Below are positions 9,483-16,004 of a stretch of DNA of 64,000 bases, piece after piece. The notes beneath the pieces are model-generated. The model was not told the DNA's origin and did no database searches. It saw only the letters and a list, made by a program, of their open reading frames with translations. The position numbers and the translations under genes were made by a program. The stretch's first letter is position 1. Each line of letters opens with the position of its first letter. The stretch covers positions 1 to 64,000 of the forward strand of contig NZ_LMRV01000066.1 in assembly GCF_001428245.1 (NCBI RefSeq), given 5' to 3'. This stretch comes from Paenibacillus sp. Soil522 (GTDB taxonomy: Bacteria > Bacillota > Bacilli > Paenibacillales > Paenibacillaceae).

Positions 9483-9791
9483 TTACTTCCCTTCGCTTTC
9501 CGTACGGGCAATTTCCTCGTAAATCGCAGTAACGCGATCCCACTCGGCATCGTCTTCAATGCCAACCAGGAAAGACTCATCGTTTTCTTCTTCAATTCGG
9601 AAAATGACGCCATCCGCTTCAGGATCGTTACGATCCAGCAATACGGCATACACATTGTTTTCGGATTCAAACGTATAAACCATGACCATTTCACGTTCCT
9701 GGCCCTCGTCGTCAGTCACGATAAAGACATGCTCTTCATGCTCGTGATCATGACCACAGCCGCAATCATCTCCATGCTGATGCTCGCTCAT
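9483..9791 (-). CDS. DUF1292 protein with His/Cys-rich N-terminus
   Basis: A small acidic protein, 102 aa. The region from about residue 20 (VFIVTDDEGQEREMVMVYTF to the IYEEI end) fits DUF1292, the YrzB-like family found throughout Firmicutes with unknown function. The first 18 residues are unusual, with seven His and two Cys in a run (HQHGDDCGCGHDHEHEEH), a likely metal-binding tag. The start has GAGGT at a normal distance. Monocistronic between two hairpins. In other Firmicutes yrzB lies beside ruvX (yrrK); that neighbour is absent here. Confidence 0.85.
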   Translation of the reverse strand: MSEHQHGDDCGCGHDHEHEEHVFIVTDDEGQEREMVMVYTFESENNVYAVLLDRNDPEADGVIFRIEEENDESFLVGIEDDAEWDRVTAIYEEIARTESEGK

Positions 9792-9864
9792 AATATTACC
9801 TCATTTCATTAATGTTTACAGACATTCGTATAGTAACATGACACTCTACCGGTGGTCAAACGAA

Positions 9865-9889
9865 GACGCCCCTTAATTAAAGGGGCGCC
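9865..9889 (-). terminator. Hairpin after the stalk-domain gene
   Basis: GCCCCTT pairs with AAGGGGC around AATTA. On the minus strand it follows the stalk-domain gene by 16 bases. The trailing T run is weak (GTCTTCGTTT). Confidence 0.5.
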
Positions 9890-9905
9890 ATCGCAAATGA
9901 TTCGA

Positions 9906-10469
9906 TCATAAAGAGGAAATTAGCTTTTCTGAAACAGCAGTCCAATCATCCGCGCCATTCAGCTTAAAAAAGAAGCGAATCGGATATTTTCCGCTATATT
10001 CGAATTTATATTCGATATCATCGGTTGCATACCAGAAATTATCCTTCGACGTATTCACATTTTCCGATTGAATCACTTTCTCATTACCATACGGGTCGAA
10101 GATCGAAACCTTTACAGCTACAATGTCCGTCTTTAAATTATCGATTTGAGCAAACACTTTAAATTTCGCTTGGTAGCCCTTTGCGACGTTTCCGAATACC
10201 GCGTTGTTTTGGAAAAGAAACATATGCACATTTGGCTTATACACGGACGCTCGTTTGTTCTGATTGTCCCATTCGATGATGGCTTGCATAGATGTGGCTA
10301 ATTGACGAAGCGGTAAATAAGTTTTGCCGTCTTCAATTAAACCCCCGTCATCCTGCTCAAGACCGTTAATGAAGACGTGAACCCTCTGTGTTACAGAGTC
10401 TGCGAACAGCATCGTTCCACCCCAAAGAGACAGTAACAGCAGCAGAATAACAACTTTTCTGTATTTCAT
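9906..10469 (-). CDS. Exported stalk-domain protein
   Basis: A 187-aa protein with a signal peptide (MKYRKVVILLLLLSLWGGTM...) and, at about residues 30-82, a copper-amine-oxidase N-terminal-like 'stalk' domain: VFINGLEQDDGGLIEDGKTY followed by LPLRQLATSMQAIIEW. These domains are abundant in Paenibacillus envelope proteins and act as adhesion or spacer modules, not as oxidases. The remaining hundred residues look beta-rich (YKFEYSGKYPIRFFFKLNG) and may be a second immunoglobulin-like module. The start has GGAGGG at eight bases. No catalytic residues were seen. Confidence 0.85.
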   Translation of the reverse strand: MKYRKVVILLLLLSLWGGTMLFADSVTQRVHVFINGLEQDDGGLIEDGKTYLPLRQLATSMQAIIEWDNQNKRASVYKPNVHMFLFQNNAVFGNVAKGYQAKFKVFAQIDNLKTDIVAVKVSIFDPYGNEKVIQSENVNTSKDNFWYATDDIEYKFEYSGKYPIRFFFKLNGADDWTAVSEKLISSL

Positions 10470-10639
10470 AGTTGTAAGCCCTCCATCCGATAGCCTGGAT
10501 GAAAGGTTATACTCGTAAATTCATGCAAAGTTGCGCTATTTTCGAAACTTTTTTTTGTTATATACGCCATTCGACCAGAGCTGTCAAATGATGTTGAACC
10601 ATGCGCTTGCCTGGGAAATACGGAAATGAAATCATATGA

Positions 10640-10843
10640 TTACCCATAGGTTCTAGTTAATACGCAAGGGACACCCTTTCCTACCGCACCAGGCTGTTTC
10701 ATCCTTGCTAAATACCGCAAGCCTCTTGCGCAAGGGGTCTTGCACACTGCACATGTATCCGAAAGCACAAGCTTGTAATAATACTGCTTTCGATCGCTTG
10801 CCGACTTCTTCTTCTTAACTACTTTACCTTTTCCTTTGCTCAT
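10640..10843 (-). CDS. Small basic Cys-containing protein
   Basis: A 67-aa protein starting MSKGKGKVVKKKK; the ATG at 10843 has GGAGG ten bases upstream, so the in-frame ATG at 10867 is not used. A very basic N-terminus is followed by C-x2-C-x3-C (CAVCKTPCARG) and a further Cys near the end (GVPC), which could form a zinc knuckle. I recall similar uncharacterised proteins in Paenibacillus but cannot name a family. It could bind nucleic acid; that is inference from charge and cysteines only. Confidence 0.75.
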   Translation of the reverse strand: MSKGKGKVVKKKKSASDRKQYYYKLVLSDTCAVCKTPCARGLRYLARMKQPGAVGKGVPCVLTRTYG

Positions 10844-10972
10844 CCCTCGTTCGCCTCCAGTAAACATACTGCTTTAGCATTGTATGTACGGAAGGGCGAA
10901 TGTGCATCAGGAATTGTCAGGGATACGCAATATTTGGTACATTAAAGATGGAACGCTTAAGGAGGCAGTATC

Positions 10973-11701
10973 ATGAACATACGAATGATTGGAACAGGCA
11001 GCGCTTTTGCGAAAAAATACGATAACAACAATGCATTAATTGATACAAACGGCTTTCGATTGCTTGTAGATTGCGGGATTACACTGCCTAAGGCGCTCCA
11101 TCAGCAGGGTATTACGTTTCCTGAGCTTGATGCCGTGCTGATCAGTCACATTCACGGGGATCATGTTGGCGGTTTGGAAGAATACGCTTTTCAAATGATG
11201 TTCAAATATAATCGCAAGCCTGTCCTTTATATCGCGGAAATATTAATTGAACCATTATGGGAGCATACACTCCGCGGCGGATTAACACAGGAGCCTTTAG
11301 TCAAACTTGAGGACTTTTTCGAGGTCCGTCCTCTCAAGCCGAATGTACAATTCGAGCTGCATCCCGGCTTAACAGTTAAGCTGTTGCAAACAAAGCATAT
11401 TGCGAATAAGCCAAGCTATTCCTTTTTATTTAATCAACGCTTCTTCTACTCTGCCGATATGCGATTCGATCCCGACCTGCTCCAGCAATTAGTAGACGAA
11501 GGCGTTACCACTATTTATCATGATTGCCAGCTTGAAGCGCCAGGCGTCGTTCACGCGAGTCTGGAAGAGCTTCTAAAGCTTCCTGAAGCGATTCAAAGGA
11601 AAATATGGCTTATGCACTATGGAGACGCTATAGAGCAGTATGAAGGCCAAACCGGCTATATGCGAATTGTTGAGCAGCATAAGCAGTATGAGATTATGTA
11701 A
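10973..11701 (+). CDS. Metallo-beta-lactamase-fold hydrolase
   Basis: A 242-aa cytoplasmic hydrolase. The metal-binding motif HxHxDH is present as SHIHGDHVGG (about residues 58-67), with a later Asp in YSADMRFD and a terminal HYGD, and the N-terminus MNIRMIGTGSAFAKKYDNNN resembles the RNase Z/ElaC and PhnP-like branch. Typical substrates of that branch are phosphodiesters; the tRNase Z exosite arm is not evident and the protein is shorter than RNase Z, so I do not assign a substrate. Strong GGAGG ribosome site at eight bases. Single-gene unit. Confidence 0.88.
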   Translation: MNIRMIGTGSAFAKKYDNNNALIDTNGFRLLVDCGITLPKALHQQGITFPELDAVLISHIHGDHVGGLEEYAFQMMFKYNRKPVLYIAEILIEPLWEHTLRGGLTQEPLVKLEDFFEVRPLKPNVQFELHPGLTVKLLQTKHIANKPSYSFLFNQRFFYSADMRFDPDLLQQLVDEGVTTIYHDCQLEAPGVVHASLEELLKLPEAIQRKIWLMHYGDAIEQYEGQTGYMRIVEQHKQYEIM

Positions 11702-11710
11702 ACATAACAA

Positions 11711-11740
11711 AGGCGCCTGCCATTTAGAAATGCGGCGCCT
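11711..11740 (+). terminator. GC-rich hairpin after the MBL gene
   Basis: AGGCGCC (11711) pairs with GGCGCCT (11734-11740), ten bases after the stop codon. No T run follows, so it may be a pause or RNA-end protecting hairpin and not a full terminator. Confidence 0.5.
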
Positions 11741-11852
11741 GTCTATAAACGAAAAGATTATCGTTTTAATCTAAATATACGGGTCTATCTTTTCCGCCAA
11801 AGGGCGGCATTAGCCGTTTACGCTGATTTGTCCGATTTTTTTAGCCCATTAA

Positions 11853-12113
11853 CTATTTGTTTTCGAACGCAGGTAACTGATCCAAATTGTTAGACGGATC
11901 GCCGTCGGCGTCACCGCGGATATAAAATTCGCCATCCTTGCCCTTGAAAGTATTAACGCCTGCAATATGACCAGCCTGCACTTCTTGAAGCGCTGTCGCA
12001 TAATCAAGCACGCGGCCGCTTGTCGTTTTGAATGCCGTAAGATCACCGTCTCCGTCCTTCTGCACGGCAACAATAGACTCTCTCGTATCTTGTCCGCCAA
12101 TATTATCGCTCAT
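11853..12113 (-). CDS. DUF3892-family protein
   Basis: An 86-aa acidic protein without export signals. The pattern RESIVAVQKDGDGDLTAFKT... GRVLDYATALQEVQAGHIAGV... GEFYIRGDADGDPSNNLDQLP matches the DUF3892 family of Firmicutes, function unknown. The start has GAGGAG eleven bases upstream. The upstream interval (12114-12256) contains no further gene that I could support. Confidence 0.8.
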   Translation of the reverse strand: MSDNIGGQDTRESIVAVQKDGDGDLTAFKTTSGRVLDYATALQEVQAGHIAGVNTFKGKDGEFYIRGDADGDPSNNLDQLPAFENK

Positions 12114-12256
12114 TTTTCGTTAACTCCTCTCATAGCAGATCATGTACAGCCAACCATTATGATGCCCCTTAAGTAACTTAATTATTAATGAATCCCAATC
12201 CAAAAGAAAAATCCGACAAATTCGCATCGTCTGCGATTTCCGGATTCCCTTTTCAT

Positions 12257-12424
12257 TCATTTTCTTTTGACCGCCTCTGGCGGAAGCCTTCTGCGCCATA
12301 CAAATTGCTCATCATGCGATTGAGAATCCTGATTAACGAATCTTGTCACAGCATTAATGACAATACCAATAATCCCAAACAACCCCACTAGCCATAATGC
12401 CAAAAAGGCATATTGTGCTGCCAA
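12257..12424 (-). CDS. Small single-pass membrane protein (TTG start)
   Basis: A 55-aa open frame starting at TTG 12424 with GGAGG nine bases upstream (12434-12438) and ending at TGA 12257. Residues 5-27 form one hydrophobic helix (AFLALWLVGLFGIIGIVINA), followed by a polar, basic tail ending RRRLPPEAVKRK. Ribosome site, spacing and residue composition make it a convincing gene. It is easily missed because of the start codon and length. No family recognised. Confidence 0.7.
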   Translation of the reverse strand: MAAQYAFLALWLVGLFGIIGIVINAVTRFVNQDSQSHDEQFVWRRRLPPEAVKRK

Positions 12425-12583
12425 CAGAAACCGCCTCCTGAGCGCTTTCTATAAAGATATGCGGGAATGTTTACGTTTAGTATACGTTTTCAACATGCAT
12501 ATCCAGCGGTGAACGGCTCATACTAAATGCGGTCATGGGATAGCTATTCTATGGTCAAACCTTACATGATCGGAGGGACAGCA

Positions 12584-12778
12584 ATGCTGGAAAATTTAGA
12601 GAGCGAATATAATTGTTCGAATGCGTCTAATGACTTACCGAACTTACTGCAGGAATTAAATCGGCTGGAACTAGGCGCACAGGGTGAGCAATCCGAGGAA
12701 CAACAGCAGCACATTAACCGAGTTCGCAACCAAATCCACTTCATTCGTAACAAATGTGATATTCCGCATGAATCTTAA
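12584..12778 (+). CDS. Small hypothetical protein
   Basis: A 64-aa acidic, Gln/Glu-rich protein (MLENLESEYNCSNASNDLP... ending NKCDIPHES). The ATG at 12584 has GGAGGG six bases upstream; the earlier ATG at 12527 has no ribosome site. The middle (LLQELNRLELGAQGEQSEEQ) is predicted helical, followed by a second helix rich in Arg/Asn, so a two-helix hairpin is likely. It lies just upstream of a probable YjfB remnant and a Spo0E-like gene, both of which are small helical proteins. No family recognised. Confidence 0.6.
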   Translation: MLENLESEYNCSNASNDLPNLLQELNRLELGAQGEQSEEQQQHINRVRNQIHFIRNKCDIPHES

Positions 12779-12833
12779 ACAGATATGAAATAATACCTTC
12801 TACTTGCCGATAACTAAAAGTAGGAGGTGCATT

Positions 12834-12890
12834 ATGGAAATTGCAGCGGCATCCATCTCGATGAGCCAAAACCTCGATATTCGCATTTAA
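12834..12890 (+). pseudogene. Probable internally deleted YjfB-like gene
   Basis: An 18-codon frame with an excellent ribosome site (AGGAGG, seven bases). It encodes MEIAAASISMSQ followed directly by NLDIRI. From memory, YjfB-family motility-associated proteins (about 55-65 aa) begin MDIAA.S...SQ and end with NLDI(K/R)(V/I). The frame therefore looks like the two ends of such a gene joined by an in-frame deletion of the middle. It is followed by a terminator hairpin. A functional micropeptide cannot be excluded. Confidence 0.45.
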
Positions 12891-12895
12891 ACTGT

Positions 12896-12925
12896 ACCCC
12901 CAAAGGCTTATAATCCTTAGGGGGT
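12896..12925 (+). terminator. Terminator after the YjfB-like fragment
   Basis: ACCCCC pairs with GGGGGT, with an inner AAGG/CCTT stem, then a T-rich tail. It separates the fragment from the Spo0E-like gene. Confidence 0.7.
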
Positions 12926-12955
12926 TATTCATCAACTTATTTTGGAGGGATTATG

Positions 12956-13123
12956 ATGGACAGCTGTTTTTACCAGCAGAAAATTGAAGAAGTGAGAGCT
13001 GAAATGGTTCGTTTATTTGAAGCATGTAACAGCTTCACCGATCATGCTGTCATTAAAATCAGTCAAGAGCTTGATCATCTCCTCAACGAGTATTCAGGCT
13101 GCTTAGCAAACAATCAACGTTAA
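12956..13123 (+). CDS. Spo0E-like sporulation phosphatase
   Basis: A 55-aa protein carrying the Spo0E family signature: helix 1 (KIEEVRAEMVRLFEACNSF), a short turn (TDHAVIKI), then SQELDHLLNEY at residues 35-45. The S-Q-E-L-D motif is the catalytic and binding signature of Spo0E/YisI/YnzD proteins, which dephosphorylate Spo0A~P and so delay sporulation. Two ATGs are adjacent (12953, 12956); the second gives six bases to GGAGGG and is preferred. The size is typical of the short Spo0E paralogues of Paenibacillus. Which response regulator it targets is unknown. Confidence 0.85.
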   Translation: MDSCFYQQKIEEVRAEMVRLFEACNSFTDHAVIKISQELDHLLNEYSGCLANNQR

Positions 13124-13190
13124 TTCTCCGATTTAAAAACAACTCTTTCCTCCTAATGCGTTCCATACGAACATCTCTATTTAAAGAAAA

Positions 13191-13208
13191 GACACCCCTT
13201 CGGGTGTC
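13191..13208. terminator. Terminator between Spo0E-like and 37-aa genes
   Basis: GACACC-CCTTCG-GGTGTC. The T run is on the minus-strand side (TTTTCTTT), so it mainly terminates the 37-aa gene at 13226; it also lies 68 bases after the Spo0E-like stop. Confidence 0.75.
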
Positions 13209-13225
13209 AATTAAAACCAATTTAA

Positions 13226-13339
13226 TTATTTCATCATATCGACTATTAAACATACCCATCCAATCAATGAGAACCATAATGGAATACTTAATGTGATACC
13301 CCAGAGAAACCCGATATTAAAACTTCCGTCCTTATTCAT
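13226..13339 (-). CDS. 37-aa membrane protein, copy 1
   Basis: A frame of exactly 37 aa, starting at ATG 13339 and ending at TAA 13226. A polar N-terminus (MNKDGSFNIG) precedes a hydrophobic helix containing the motif SIPLWFSLIGWV (residues 18-29). It aligns without gaps to the 37-aa protein at 17923-18036, sharing G10, W13, SIPLW (18-22), S24 and IGWV (26-29). Two independent frames of equal length and conserved motif are good evidence that both are real. The ribosome site (GGGAG, eleven bases) is weak. Followed by its own terminator. Function unknown. Confidence 0.65.
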   Translation of the reverse strand: MNKDGSFNIGFLWGITLSIPLWFSLIGWVCLIVDMMK

Positions 13340-13511
13340 TGGCGTCTCAACTCCCGAATAAGATGTCGTCATTTTTTTCTGGGTGCTTAGTTATAGTATA
13401 TGAAAGCGTTTTAAAAAACACAAGTTAATTGTGTACACAATTCTGATCAGTGAATTACGTTATGCTGCTGTAGCCCTGCAAATGCCTTAGTATGGCTTTA
13501 ACCGCACGCGG

Positions 13512-13547
13512 AAAAGGCCACGGTATTGGACCGTTGCCATACCGTGG
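13512..13547 (-). terminator. Terminator of the Gln-rich protein gene
   Basis: CCACGGTAT (13518) pairs perfectly with ATACCGTGG (13539-13547); the minus-strand side continues with CCTTTTCC. It lies 37 bases beyond the stop of the gene at 13584. No gene was seen in 13340-13583. Confidence 0.65.
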
Positions 13548-13583
13548 AATCTCTTTATCATTTTTATGCTAATGATCGGCCTT

Positions 13584-13868
13584 TTAATGAGGTTTGTTTT
13601 GAGGATTGTTTTGATAAGTCATTGCAGTGGCTTGTGCCTGTTGAAGTTTTTGTTGTGCCTGTTGAACGTCATAATGTTCCTTCTTAACTTGTTGTTGTGA
13701 TTGTAGAACTTGTTGAATATTTGTTTGCAGCTGTTGTTCTGCTTGTAGTAATTCTTGATTTTCTACTTGTAACTGTTGATGTGCATTTAGAACATCTTGC
13801 TGTGCTTGTTGTAATTGTTGATTTTCCTGAAGATCAGCAGCTATCTGTTGTAGATTTCGATTTACCAT
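13584..13868 (-). CDS. Gln-rich coiled-coil protein
   Basis: A 94-aa cytoplasmic protein starting MVNRNLQQIAADLQ; ATG 13868 has GGAGG eight bases upstream, so the ATG at 13883 is part of the leader. More than a third of the residues are Gln, arranged in repeating blocks such as LQQAQQ, NQELLQAEQQL, VLQSQQQV and VQQAQQKLQQAQ with hydrophobic residues at three/four spacing. A long parallel helix or coiled coil is the likely fold. Some Paenibacillus and Bacillus spore-coat proteins look like this, but no family was recognised. Confidence 0.7.
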   Translation of the reverse strand: MVNRNLQQIAADLQENQQLQQAQQDVLNAHQQLQVENQELLQAEQQLQTNIQQVLQSQQQVKKEHYDVQQAQQKLQQAQATAMTYQNNPQNKPH

Positions 13869-14066
13869 AACGCAAGCCTCCAATAATTATTATTCTAGTC
13901 CTTAATTGAGCAATAATTATCGTGCTCTTAATAACATTTTTCTATGCTATAACTTAATTCGTGTTACCGCCTATATGTTCCCTACACGCTTGTACTCTCC
14001 TTTTATTCTCCCTGCCCGGCGACGCATCTCGGTTCTTTTGCAATTCTGCGAAGTATTGGCGTGTTT

Positions 14067-14107
14067 AAAGACTAAACACCCTGTTAATCATCAGGTATTT
14101 AGTCTTT
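14067..14107. terminator. Hairpin terminator
   Basis: AAAGACTAAA-ACC pairs with GGT-TTTAGTCTTT, with A/T-rich flanks on both sides. It follows the WGxxGxxG gene on the minus strand. Confidence 0.65.
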
Positions 14108-14128
14108 ATACTTTTTGACTACTTTCGC

Positions 14129-14341
14129 TTACGCACGGTCACGGTCACGTTCGCGGCCTCTCATTCCAACTAATCCAGCCAGACCAATAAGACCAAGCCA
14201 TCCCCAGCCAAAATCATTATCGTCTACTGCTGCATTAGCTCTGTAGTTAGTCCTCGTGTTGTTATTATCTGCAGAAGCAGGAACAACGGAGAAGATCATC
14301 AAGCATGAAATAAGACTAAACAAAATCAATATTTTTTTCAT
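14129..14341 (-). CDS. WGxxGxxG-tail secreted small protein
   Basis: A 70-aa precursor starting MKKILILFSLISCLM; ATG 14341 has GAGGTGAGG directly upstream. A signal peptide ends near ASA-DN (residue 25). After a short Asn-rich mature region comes DFGWGWLGLIGLAGLVG, a short hydrophobic helix with the WGxxGxxG signature, then a basic tail RGRERDRDRA. This is the architecture of WGxxGxxG-CTERM proteins, which are thought to be anchored or processed by an unidentified sorting system. No sortase-like partner gene is present nearby. Confidence 0.75.
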   Translation of the reverse strand: MKKILILFSLISCLMIFSVVPASADNNNTRTNYRANAAVDDNDFGWGWLGLIGLAGLVGMRGRERDRDRA

Positions 14342-14435
14342 TTCCTCACCTCTATTCAATTTGATTTACATGCTCGTTTATTTTCTGTATAAGGAATTTA
14401 TTTATTCGCCCAGCAATAACCAAATATTATGATTC

Positions 14436-14472
14436 AAAAAAACCAGATCGCCGAAAGTCGGACAATCTGGTC
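14436..14472 (-). terminator. Terminator of the GH18 gene
   Basis: ACCAGAT pairs with ATCTGGT, with an inner CCGA/TCGG stem. The minus-strand side runs into seven T. It lies 25 bases after the GH18 stop codon. Confidence 0.85.
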
Positions 14473-14496
14473 TTGATTGTATAAGGAATTATATGA

Positions 14497-15747
14497 TTAC
14501 TTAAACACGCTCCAAATATCTGCCGACTCTTGCCCGATGGCCCATGTGGATATACCGGCGAGTGAATATTTTTTCACAAGGTTCCATCTTGCAGCCATTG
14601 ATGTCCGATCCTCCACCCACAAACGATGATGTCCGGCCATATCGGTAAATTCGACGTAATTTTGGCGGGCGACTGAATCCCATTTTTTGGTTAGTCCTCT
14701 TTGAGAAATCCAAAGATCGGTGTCTTTCATAAATACGTCTTTAGACATTGCCTTGCCGCCGCCGGCGGGAACCGTCCACTCTCTTGTATAAAACGGTACG
14801 CCAAGGAGCACCTTATGAGCAGGCACATCCTTAAGCAATAAGCGCAATCCTTCTTCCACCCATGGCAAGGATGAGACAGAGCCGGCTTCGCCGCGCCCTT
14901 CATAATATTCGTCATAGCCCATCATGATCACATAGTCTGCAGCTTTACCTAAACCGGCGCGATCGTAGCTCCCGGACCAATTTGGATCCGGATTTTCCCG
15001 CGTCACATCGACTGAAACGAATTTGCCGCTAGGGGATAAGGATTTTTTTAAGTCGTGAATAAAGTTGACGAACATCTCACGATTTTCCATCTTCATATTC
15101 TCGAAATCAACATTAATCCCGTCAATCCCATTCGCAAGCACCGAATCCTTGATTTTGCTGATCACATCCGCTCGATTGGCAGAAGACGACAGAACACGAT
15201 CCGTGAGTTCGATGTCGAACCCGTTGCCGACCATTGCCCAAACCTTCTTGCCTTTAGAGTGTGCCCAATCAACATAACGTTTGTCAGGTGAAGACGATAC
15301 AAGCCCATTCTGACTCAGTTTATACCATCGAGGCATTACTATATCGAGAGCCGCATTATCGCTGACCTCAATAAATTTATCCGTTCCTCCAAGGTAGTTC
15401 CATCCGGTAACATATCGGTTAGCCTTGCGAACGGACACATTCGACTTGCGAATCCAACCCTTTTTTCCTCCAAGCAGTTGAACTTGGTAATGGTATTTTG
15501 CCACTGTAATAACCGGGTATTCCTCTCCACGTTTTAGTATAGCCACTTTCGCGGAACTGGAAAGTGCTTGTACATGCACCGGAGCGGTTAATAGCGTTAC
15601 TTTCGCTACGGTTACATAATCAGCGGTTTGTAGCGGCTTCCCGTTAAGAATTATAGAACCGAATGCAGCTGCCGTTCCCGCAGTACCTTGCCACGTAAAA
15701 ACACCAAACAACAAAACGACAAACATTCGCCAAAATGCTATTTTCAA
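14497..15747 (-). CDS. Secreted GH18 glycosidase with SH3-like domain
   Basis: A 416-aa exported glycosidase. A signal peptide (about residues 1-29) is followed by an SH3-like wall-binding domain (about 45-107, ending KKGWIRKSNVSVRK) and a GH18 catalytic barrel (about 112-416). The catalytic motif DxxxDxE is present as DGINVDFE with Glu216 as acid/base. This arrangement resembles YaaH/YdhD-like enzymes that cleave glycan linkages of peptidoglycan or spore cortex; chitin is an alternative substrate. The start is TTG at 15747 with AGAGGA eight bases upstream. A shared 19-bp motif lies 26 bases before the start. Confidence 0.9.
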   Translation of the reverse strand: MKIAFWRMFVVLLFGVFTWQGTAGTAAAFGSIILNGKPLQTADYVTVAKVTLLTAPVHVQALSSSAKVAILKRGEEYPVITVAKYHYQVQLLGGKKGWIRKSNVSVRKANRYVTGWNYLGGTDKFIEVSDNAALDIVMPRWYKLSQNGLVSSSPDKRYVDWAHSKGKKVWAMVGNGFDIELTDRVLSSSANRADVISKIKDSVLANGIDGINVDFENMKMENREMFVNFIHDLKKSLSPSGKFVSVDVTRENPDPNWSGSYDRAGLGKAADYVIMMGYDEYYEGRGEAGSVSSLPWVEEGLRLLLKDVPAHKVLLGVPFYTREWTVPAGGGKAMSKDVFMKDTDLWISQRGLTKKWDSVARQNYVEFTDMAGHHRLWVEDRTSMAARWNLVKKYSLAGISTWAIGQESADIWSVFK

Positions 15748-15772
15748 GGACAGCTTCCTCTCGTAATTTCAT

Positions 15773-15791
15773 AGTTTACGAGAGTAAATAC
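15773..15791 (-). promoter_or_regulatory. Shared 19-bp surface-gene motif, copy 1
   Basis: In gene direction GTATTTACTCTCGTAAACT, ending 26 bases before the GH18 start codon. It matches 16 of 19 positions of the copy before the SLH gene at 16005 and has the same orientation relative to its gene. Confidence 0.5.
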
Positions 15792-15895
15792 TATAGAAAA
15801 ACGTTCCTCCAAGATAGTGAATTTCAATGGGAAATGTACCATCTATATCCTAGCAAAAAAGAGCTGCGAGGAAACCGGCTGTTAATCTGCTTTAA

Positions 15896-16000
15896 ATGTG
15901 GGCATTCATTGGTTTAGCAAGCTTATTGGTATTTGCAGCTGCTGATAAGGAGCAAGAAAAACGGCTGCCGAAGCAACCGTTTGAACATTCCTTCTATTAA
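15896..16000 (+). CDS. Possible 34-aa membrane microprotein
   Basis: An ATG-to-TAA frame of 34 codons with a hydrophobic N-terminus (MWAFIGLASLLVFAAA) followed by a charged tail (DKEQEKRLPKQPFEHSFY). Composition suggests a real single-pass microprotein, but there is no ribosome site within normal distance and an in-frame stop directly precedes the ATG. The 3' half overlaps the terminator of the convergent SLH gene. Kept as a low-confidence candidate. Confidence 0.3.
   Translation: MWAFIGLASLLVFAAADKEQEKRLPKQPFEHSFY
15957..15982 (-). terminator. Terminator of the SLH gene at 16005
   Basis: On the minus strand AACGGTTGC-TTCG-GCAGCCGTT forms a 9-bp stem with a stable TTCG loop, followed by TTTTTC. 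It lies 22 bases after the SLH stop codon. Confidence 0.8.
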
Positions 16001-16004
16001 AATT

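Noticed and set aside
12188..12391. 67-codon plus-strand open frame
   Set aside because: The opposite strand carries a better candidate (12257-12424) with a proper ribosome site and membrane helix.
13083..13277. 64-codon minus-strand open frame
   Set aside because: It runs through a terminator and into the Spo0E-like gene; the 37-aa frame in another register has a paralogue and is the better reading.
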